Shown one piece after another: positions 57,919-64,000 of a DNA stretch of 64,000 nucleotides (positions are counted from its first letter, which is position 1; each line of letters starts with the position of its first letter). Source of the DNA: Guadua angustifolia (taxonomy: Eukaryota; Streptophyta; Magnoliopsida; Poales; Poaceae); the NCBI GenBank assembly GCA_036346375.1, contig CM070517.1:11139161-11203160 (forward strand). Direction: 5' to 3'. The position numbers were made by a program, and so were the translations under genes. A model generated the notes under the pieces. The model saw only the letters and a list, made by a program, of their open reading frames with translations, did no database searches and had not been told where the DNA came from.

Positions 57919-58029
57919 CACATTTCATCTAAAGCTGATGGTACTACTCTAAAACGGCGAGGAGGACAGTGGGGAAGAGAAGGTAGAGGATGGGTGGCGA
58001 CGCTGAAGATGTTCTTAACCTAAGTTGGT

Positions 58030-60307
58030 CAAATACTATCGACAAGTATACTTATACATTTCACAAGATACATATACATTTGACATTTCACACATACTTA
58101 TACATTTCACAAGATGCATTGGAAGGAAGATCATTTCAAGGCTGACCAGACTATCGACCATGTCATCCTGCAGATTAGATACCTTATTCGGCTCGATGAC
58201 CTTCTGCGACACCATCTTGAAGAACGAACACAATTTTATGATTGTCCCTCGTACCCAATCCGGCAGAACACCTCTCATCGCCATTGGGAGCAACTGTGTC
58301 ATCAACACATGACAATCATGGGATTTTAGATGTACGATTTTATTCTCTTTCATGTTTATGAGTCTCCTTATGTTCGAGGAGTATCCAGAAGGGACCTTTA
58401 CACTATTCAAGAAATTAATCATGTTTCTTTTCTCTTCCCTTGCTCAGAGTATAGCTCGTGGGGTGGTGATAATGTTGTCCTTTCGCTCTCTTTTTCGGAT
58501 GTAGGTCATTCCTGAGTCCCAATAGTTACAGGTCCTTTCATGCTTGAAGTGTATCTTTTGATTTGTTGTACATATCTAGGAAGCCTAGCAGGTTCATCTA
58601 GATATTCTTCGTGATATGCATGAAGTCCAGTGAGTAGCGGACCTCTATGTATTTCTAGTAAGGTAAGTCCCAAAATATTGACTTCTTTTTCGAAATAGGC
58701 TTCGTATGATCTTATTCAGTCGGGACAAGTTTGCTACCAGGACTCTTTCCAAATACTACTTTTAGATCCTTTACCAAAGAAAATACAAGTGTCCCACTAT
58801 GATGTAGGGGCTTCTTATGTTTCTCTTCTGTCCCATCAAAATTCTCACCCTTCCTCCGTAACGGGTCCTTCGTATCGAGGAACCTACGGTGACCTATGTA
58901 CAAAACCTTTCAAGAATTTTTTAGGTACTTGTTGTCTGTATCCTCTAAGAAGTGGATGCAGGCTTTATATCCTTTGATAGATAGGCTTGACAGGTTACCA
59001 AGATAGATAGGCTCGATAGGTTACTAAGTGCAGGCCAATCGTTGATGGTTATGAATAGCAATGCACGAAGAATGAAGTGCTCTCTTTTGTACTCATCCCA
59101 TACACATACACCACGTTCCACAGCGTTAACAGATCTTCAACCAATGGTTTGAGGTACACGTTGATGTCGTTTCTAGGTTGCTTCAGGCCTTGGATAAGCA
59201 ACGGCATCATAATGTACTTCCGCTTCATACGCAGCCAAGGGGAAATGTTGTAGATACATAGAGTCACGGGCCAAGTGCTGTGACTACTGCTTATCTCACC
59301 GAACTGGTTCATCCCATCCGTATTTAACCCAAACCTTATGTTCCTTGCATCCTTAGCAAAGTTTTGGTATTTTCTATCAACTTTCCTTCACTGGGAGCCA
59401 TCAGCGGGGTGCCTTAGCTTTCGTCGTCCTTATGTTCTTCTTTGTGCCAACGCATCATCTGGGCATGCGTTTTGTTCGTAAATAAATGCTTTAACTAAGG
59501 GATTATAGAGAAATACCACACCACCTTAGTAGGGGGTCTCTTCTTACGCTGCCCCTCTACCTCACTTGGGTCATCACGCCTGGTCATATACCACGAAGTT
59601 TTACACACCGGACAAGCTTCCAAATCCTCGTACTAATTGCGATAAAGGATACAATCGTTATAACATGCATGTATCTTCTGTACCTCCAACTCCAAAGGAC
59701 AGACAACTTGTTTGGCATCATACGTAGTTTCAAGCAATGTGTTCCCCTCTAGAAGTAACGTCTCTATAAGGCATAGCAACTAGTCGAATCCCTTATCAGA
59801 CAATCCATTGGTCGCCTTCCATTGCATCAGTTCTAGTGTGGTACGCATCTTTTTGTGACCCTGTCGGCAGTTTGGGTACAACAGTGTTCTGTGGTCCTCC
59901 TATAGGTGCTGGAACTTTTTGTAATGTCTTTCATCGATGTATTTTCCCTCTCTATCAAGCATCATCTGGTCTAGGTCATCATCGCCAAACTCCCCCAATG
60001 TATCTTCGAAAGAACCGTGTTGGCTATCATCTAGGATATTGTTGTCCGCCTCTTCTTCTTCACCATCTTCTTGTACAATCTATTCTTTACCGTGCTTAGT
60101 CCAACAGGTATAGTTTGATATGAAACCTCTTGTAAACAAATGGAAGTGAAAGGTGGCTAGATTTTGGCCACTCCTCATTCTTGCAGTCTATGCATGGACA
60201 TGATATGTAGCCTAATGTAGTGTATGCATCGGCCGCACGAAGAAAATCTTGCAAACCCTGCAAGAACTCCGGGTAGCGTCGGTCCATGTACATTCATCGC
60301 CGTCCAT
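58030..60307 (-). pseudogene. TNP2-like transposase of element F, C-terminus lost
   Basis: ATG at 60,307; a one-base loss then shifts to the frame of MYMDRRYPEFLQGLQDFLRA (60,293). The N-terminal domain (TTLGYISCPCIDCKNEEWPK), acidic linker with QHGSFEDTLGEFGDDDLDQM (about 60,000), core pieces VVCPLELEVQKIHACYNDCI (59,700-59,640), TWPVTLCIYNISPWLRMKRK, DINVYLKPLVEDLLTLW (59,130) follow. DUF4218-side sequence HLKSHDCHVLMTQLLPMAMR runs to LVSLEMIF (58,120). The C-terminal DUF4216 part is absent. Several stops. It retains more of the protein than element B. Confidence 0.85.
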
Positions 60308-60640
60308 CTACATTATGTTACATTAAGGTAACTGTTAGCTCATTTTCCGATAATGAATTATCGGACATTTCCCAAAATCCAAATTAAACTACTATTTACT
60401 TTATTTAAAAATTATTTAAAATTTTAGGTGGTCAAATTTAATTTTAGGTGAAATTTCTTTAAAAAAGTTAATATTTTTTAAATGACAATATTTCATCACA
60501 TATTTTTTCTATAGAACTTGTTAATTTTAAGATAACTATATTTTTAAAATAACTTTATTTCATTACATATTTTTAAAAGGACTATATTTCATTAGATATT
60601 TTTTCTATAAAATGATTATTTGCTCCGGTATTCATACTCG

Positions 60641-60980
60641 ACAAGTTTTTGCAACCTACTAAAAGAATTGATCGATCAAAATCTAGATTCAAAGTTCTTC
60701 ATCGATCAATGGAACCAAAACCTAAATATTAGTTAGATCCACACCTTCAATTCGAGCTACATCATAATCCAAGCATCCAAGCCTACATAACAAGTTTTTG
60801 CAACCTACTAAAAGAATTGGCCGATCAAAGTCTAGATTCAAAATTCTTCATCGATCGATGGAACCAAAACCTAAATTTCAACTAGAACCACACCTTCAAT
60901 GCGAGCTACATTATAATCCAAGCAAATTCCAAGCTTACACAATAAGTTTTTGCAATCTACTTGAAAAGATCGAGCTAGAT
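60641..60980. repeat. Tandem repeat of about 150 bp in the element F leader
   Basis: acaagtttttgcaacctact starts units at 60,641 and 60,790, with a third, shorter and diverged, near 60,941. They lie upstream of the transposase ATG, as the 173-bp duplication does in element B. Confidence 0.8.
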
Positions 60981-61234
60981 TTTTACATTCATAATTTTTC
61001 ATCGATCATGGAAAAAAAATCAAATTTTGTTCATATTTTAAGCAAAGAAGATGCTATATTTAACACCAAATGTAGTGAGAAATGATGTTACTAACCTTAA
61101 TTAACATGGCTTCGAGTAAAATGACCAAAATTTTGAAATTTGAGTAGCTCCCCTCCCTTGAAGCTCTTAGCCGAAGCTCCACTGTTCTAGTCACGCGGTC
61201 ACTGTTCTTAGCCGGGCACAGTGTGGGGGGAGGA

Positions 61235-61500
61235 AAAAGTTTATATTGGGACCTAGTACTGGTTGGAGGCACCAACCGGTTTTGATGCTCTAACATTAGA
61301 ACCGGTTGGTGTCTCAAACCAGTACTAATGAGCCCCTGTGCCAGCTGGCCTGTACCCGTCTGCCGGGGACTCCTTAGTATCGGTTCGTGATACGAACCAG
61401 CACTGATGTTAGATTATCAGTACCGATTGGTGCGTTGAACCGGTACTGAGTTGCCCCTGCAGCCCAGTAGCCGTTAAATCGGGACTGTTGTAACTATCAA
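61235..61500. repeat. Subterminal repeats of element F
   Basis: Palindromic units such as ggttggaggcaccaaccggt and gaaccggttggtgtctcaaa recur with cagtactaatg between them. They differ in detail from those of B. Confidence 0.75.
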
Positions 61501-61540
61501 TCTGGTTCGTGCCTCTGATCCAGCCTGGTATTCACATTAC

Positions 61541-62875
61541 AAAATAAGAATACGAACAAAAACAGGATTACTAGGGAAGGATGTTCAAACAATAAAGAAT
61601 AATATCTAAATTAACTTACTAGAGAAGACCGATTCCGCTGGCACGTCGATGCAGCGGGACGCCCCATTTTCATCTCTCAACAAGAAAACGCAATCGACAG
61701 AGACAACTAGGTCCAAGTCATCAACATAAAATCCTACCTACCCATAATCTCTTGCTCGCGAGCTAAATGAGATTAATTTCCATCAACAATTGAGGATTTT
61801 TCCAAGAGGATATCCTATAGGTTCTCCAAGCAACATAAATTAAATGAAGACGGCAAAATTAACTTGACCTCTCTCGCGCAAAACTAAACGCCTGGTCAAA
61901 TCAAACACCAAGAAACAAATAATATCGCAAGGAACAATCGCCGTACGTACTTACTTAATTTCCTTGGTCCGTTTCAAATGTGCAAGATGGCCGTGGAAAA
62001 GTCGCAGTGCAAGCCCACTCGACCACGTAGTCGATCGGTGTGTGCTACCTGCTGGACTCGCCCACTCGACCATGTAAAAATCCAAATCCTTTTTGCTTTG
62101 GTGACGCTGTGATGTAGACATGCGGTATGTATGCATCTGTTGCTGGTTGCCGGGTAACTTCGTCGCGTGGAACTTTCATAAGCCGTGCACGCACGTTTTG
62201 CAAGGTACATTACAACTATAATGTTTACACTATTTTTGAGTAGCAATTGCTAAACATCCTTCCAAGCTCTATAGAACATCCTATATTCCTATTACCATTA
62301 ATGGTAGCAGCTATTTATATATGCCTCAAATATTACATCTAATTTGTTCACCAAAATATAACACACTTGATTATTGCTAGCATAATATATAATCCTACTG
62401 GGAGAGCGTTGGGACTGTACCAAACAATACTAGTAGCTGAATTCGAGTTCAGCAGGTTCCGCAGTATACGCTTCCGTGAGTTCATTTCAGTGAAGAAACG
62501 TGTCCTGCGCTTCCTGAGGTCCAGGATCCATTATTTCAGGTGGGTGCACTCCTATACGTGTATGTTGGGGTGGTGTGTGCATGCATCCGTTGTACATAAA
62601 AAGCACTTAATTATTTTTTTATGAGGTACTTGATTATTGTTGTTATATCCTTTAATCCAAAAGGATCAAGTTGGTTGGTGTGATCTAGTCCTAAGGGTCA
62701 ACATACTTTACAATTTAATTGTAATTCGTCGTAGCAGCTCACAGCCTTCAAAAGAAATTGCAATTGATCACGTGTATGATATGTAGTACCAAATTATCTC
62801 GCGCACAAAATAATTTCACGCAGCAGTGTCAACGTTCTGGCGTATATTGGACGAAGCGACAGGGAGGGATAGGTC
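61541..62875. other. Possible host intergenic DNA; candidate orphan exon at 61,620-61,737 (minus)
   Basis: On the minus strand 61,737-61,620 is open for 39 codons, begins after a tag acceptor-like site and ends at a gtaagt donor. The reading includes FYVDDLDLVVSVDCVFLLRD and GASRCIDVPAESVF. I do not recognise the protein. Another open stretch (plus, 62,367-62,624) has no recognised product. The rest has short duplicated motifs (cccactcgacca at 62,015 and 62,062) and no clear feature. Confidence 0.35.
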
Positions 62876-62904
62876 CACTACTACAGACTGTCTTATCCAC
62901 GACC

Positions 62905-63190
62905 TCCATCACTGCCGGATAAACCCGAGCCGGTAGTAATAATATTATCATTGTCGGTTCTAACTTCTACCGGCATGGATAAGAATAGCATAATTTTTTC
63001 GCACGAATGGAGGCAATATCATTACTGGTTTTAGATAGAACCAGCAGTGGTAAGAAGATCTAACTGCCGGTTTATATAAAAAACCGGTAGTGATTTATCA
63101 TTGCCGGTTCGTCTATCAACCGGCAGTGATAAGTCCATTTTCACTGCCGGTTTTACTCTAGAACTGGCAGTGATATTACTGTTCCCCGTA
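62905..63190. repeat. Subterminal repeats of element C
   Basis: Units of tcactgccggtt and aaccggcagtgat in both orientations, for example at 63,064-63,095 and 63,103-63,130. Confidence 0.85.
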
Positions 63191-63305
63191 ATTAGTTAAG
63201 ATACAGAACATATCAAACATTGTAATTTATCTCGCACAGAACATATCAAAGCATAATTAGTTAAAAAACAGAACATATTAAACATTTGTAATTTATCTCG
63301 CAAAA

Positions 63306-63405
63306 AACATTTACAAAATTTGTAATTTGCGTGATATGTATTAGTTAAAACACAGAACATTTACAAAATTTGTAATTTGCGTGATATGTATTAGTTAAAA
63401 CATAG
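63306..63405. repeat. 50-bp tandem duplication
   Basis: 63,306-63,355 and 63,356-63,405 are nearly identical (aacatttacaaaatttgtaa...). Downstream side of the acidic-protein gene in element C. Confidence 0.9.
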
Positions 63406-63526
63406 AACATTTACAAAACATAATTAGTTATACCGTCCATAATTACATATTTAGTCCTTATTATATATACAAAATATAACGGGCCAACGGCTATTAACTG
63501 TTTGAAACCCAAAATGGCGCAAAACC

Positions 63527-63819
63527 CTATATCCAAAAGTCATCGTCCTCCTCGTCCTCATCGCCAGAGCTACCGCCAAATGATCGATCGGAGTTGCGGC
63601 GGTGCTCCTCCTCCTCCTCCAAATCCGATTCGGTGGCGGAGTTGGTCCTGCCCCAACGCCGCAGGACCTCGCCGCCGCCGCTGTCGTCATCGTCGCCCTC
63701 CTCCTCCTCCTCCTCTTCTGCCTCCTCTTCCTCCTTCTCCGCCTCCTCCTCCTTCTCCTCCTTCTCTAGCGGCGGAGCGGGAATTTGTCCAGTACATGCC
63801 CGCTTCTTGGGGGGGACAT
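63527..63819 (-). pseudogene. Acidic-protein gene of element C, start region frameshifted
   Basis: Homologue of the 12,922-13,224 gene. The frame reads PPKKRACTGQ, a Glu/Asp-rich stretch, EVLRRWGRTNSATESD, then DEEDDDFWI and a TAG at 63,527. The ATG that corresponds to A's start (63,819) is out of frame with this reading because about two bases are missing between it and the PPKKR codons. The in-frame ATG at 63,874 lies within the TATA-box region, so it is unlikely to be transcribed. The product was probably lost in this copy, although the C-terminal blocks remain conserved. Confidence 0.6.
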
Positions 63820-64000
63820 TCTTGCAGCAGTGGTGGATTATGAGGAGTGGTGCTACAGATTGAGGAATGGGCATTATATAGAGGCAGAATGGGAAGGGCA
63901 ACAGTTGGCAAAGGAATGGGGAAGCGAAACAGTTGTAGAGAAACCGGGAAGCGCGACGGTTGGCGCGAGGAGTTGGAAGGGTTCGACGTATCACTGCCAG

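Larger units (their letters stand above)
54599..61540 (-). mobile_element. CACTA element F (B-like family, minus orientation, ends lost)
   Basis: Carries, right to left, subterminal repeats (61,235-61,500), a TNP2-like gene, and a Ptta/En/Spm-like second gene holding a captured kinase fragment. Gene order and protein sequence match element B, inverted. Neither CACTA terminus was found: the left side breaks at about 54,598, inside sequence that in B precedes the Ulp1-like end, and the right end has no tagtg terminus near 61,500-61,560. Confidence 0.8.
62876..64000 (+). mobile_element. Left end of CACTA element C (same family as A, continues beyond window)
   Basis: Terminus cactactacagactgtctt at 62,876, then subterminal repeats, then the acidic-protein gene on the minus strand, and the start of the next repeat array (tatcactgccag) at 63,988. 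The same order, inverted, is seen at the right end of A. Confidence 0.9.

Noticed and set aside
13775..62875. The 49-kb segment between the facing ends of CACTA A and C as one composite transposon with gtc duplications
   Set aside because: gtc occurs on both flanks, but the two termini point inward toward the segment, not outward, and read in the same direction only by chance; each belongs to its own element.

Overview
This window is plant nuclear DNA, almost certainly from a grass (Poaceae). The evidence is nested LTR retrotransposons, several CACTA (En/Spm-type) DNA transposons carrying TNP2-like and Ptta/En/Spm-like genes, hAT and MULE-type non-autonomous elements, and one intron-containing host gene. 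No tRNA, rRNA or CRISPR signal was recognised. Only one complete host gene is visible: a ten-exon gene for plastid indole-3-glycerol-phosphate synthase (tryptophan pathway) on the minus strand at 29,534-32,651.

Layout. 1-3,865: right part of a long LTR, ending inside a truncated gypsy-type gag-like gene (3,866-4,417, minus). 4,610-4,875: a near-perfect palindrome with 130-bp arms. 4,876-6,900: AT-rich DNA with small tandem repeats. 6,923-13,774: CACTA element A, with a decayed TNP2-like transposase (minus), a small acidic-protein gene (plus) and a clear right terminus. 13,775-15,440: low-complexity GC-rich, then AT-rich repeats. 15,450-29,106: a decayed Ty1/copia element interrupted by a Ty3/gypsy chromovirus (16,714-25,347) that ends in two tandem LTRs. 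29,534-32,785: the IGPS gene and its TATA box. 32,893-33,524: a hAT element just upstream of the IGPS promoter. 33,669-36,637: satellite-like repeats and a solo chromovirus LTR. 37,056-44,243: CACTA element B, complete at both ends with a TTT target duplication. 44,425-44,940: a MULE-type MITE. 45,245-52,150: CACTA remnant D, carrying an inserted hAT (49,477-50,897). 52,230-54,598: an inverted partial copy of the D second gene (E). 54,599-61,540: CACTA F, same general type as B but in the opposite orientation. 62,876-64,000: left end of CACTA C, same family as A, running out of the window.

How the parts relate. The CACTA elements share a plan: subterminal palindromic repeats, a TNP2-type transposase gene, and a second gene with Ptta/En/Spm (Transposase_24-like) and Ulp1-protease-like parts. 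Nearly every transposon gene has frameshifts, stops or deletions, so they are relics. Three observations stand out. Element F holds two exons of a host receptor-like kinase inside its second gene, and element B gives the empty-site comparison. Elements A and C both encode, antisense near the terminus, an unfamiliar small protein with a basic nuclear-signal-like N-terminus, an acidic body and a conserved Phe-Trp-Ile end; it is intact only in A. The 266-bp palindrome is made of sequence also found in CACTA B and could fold into a long double-stranded RNA if transcribed.
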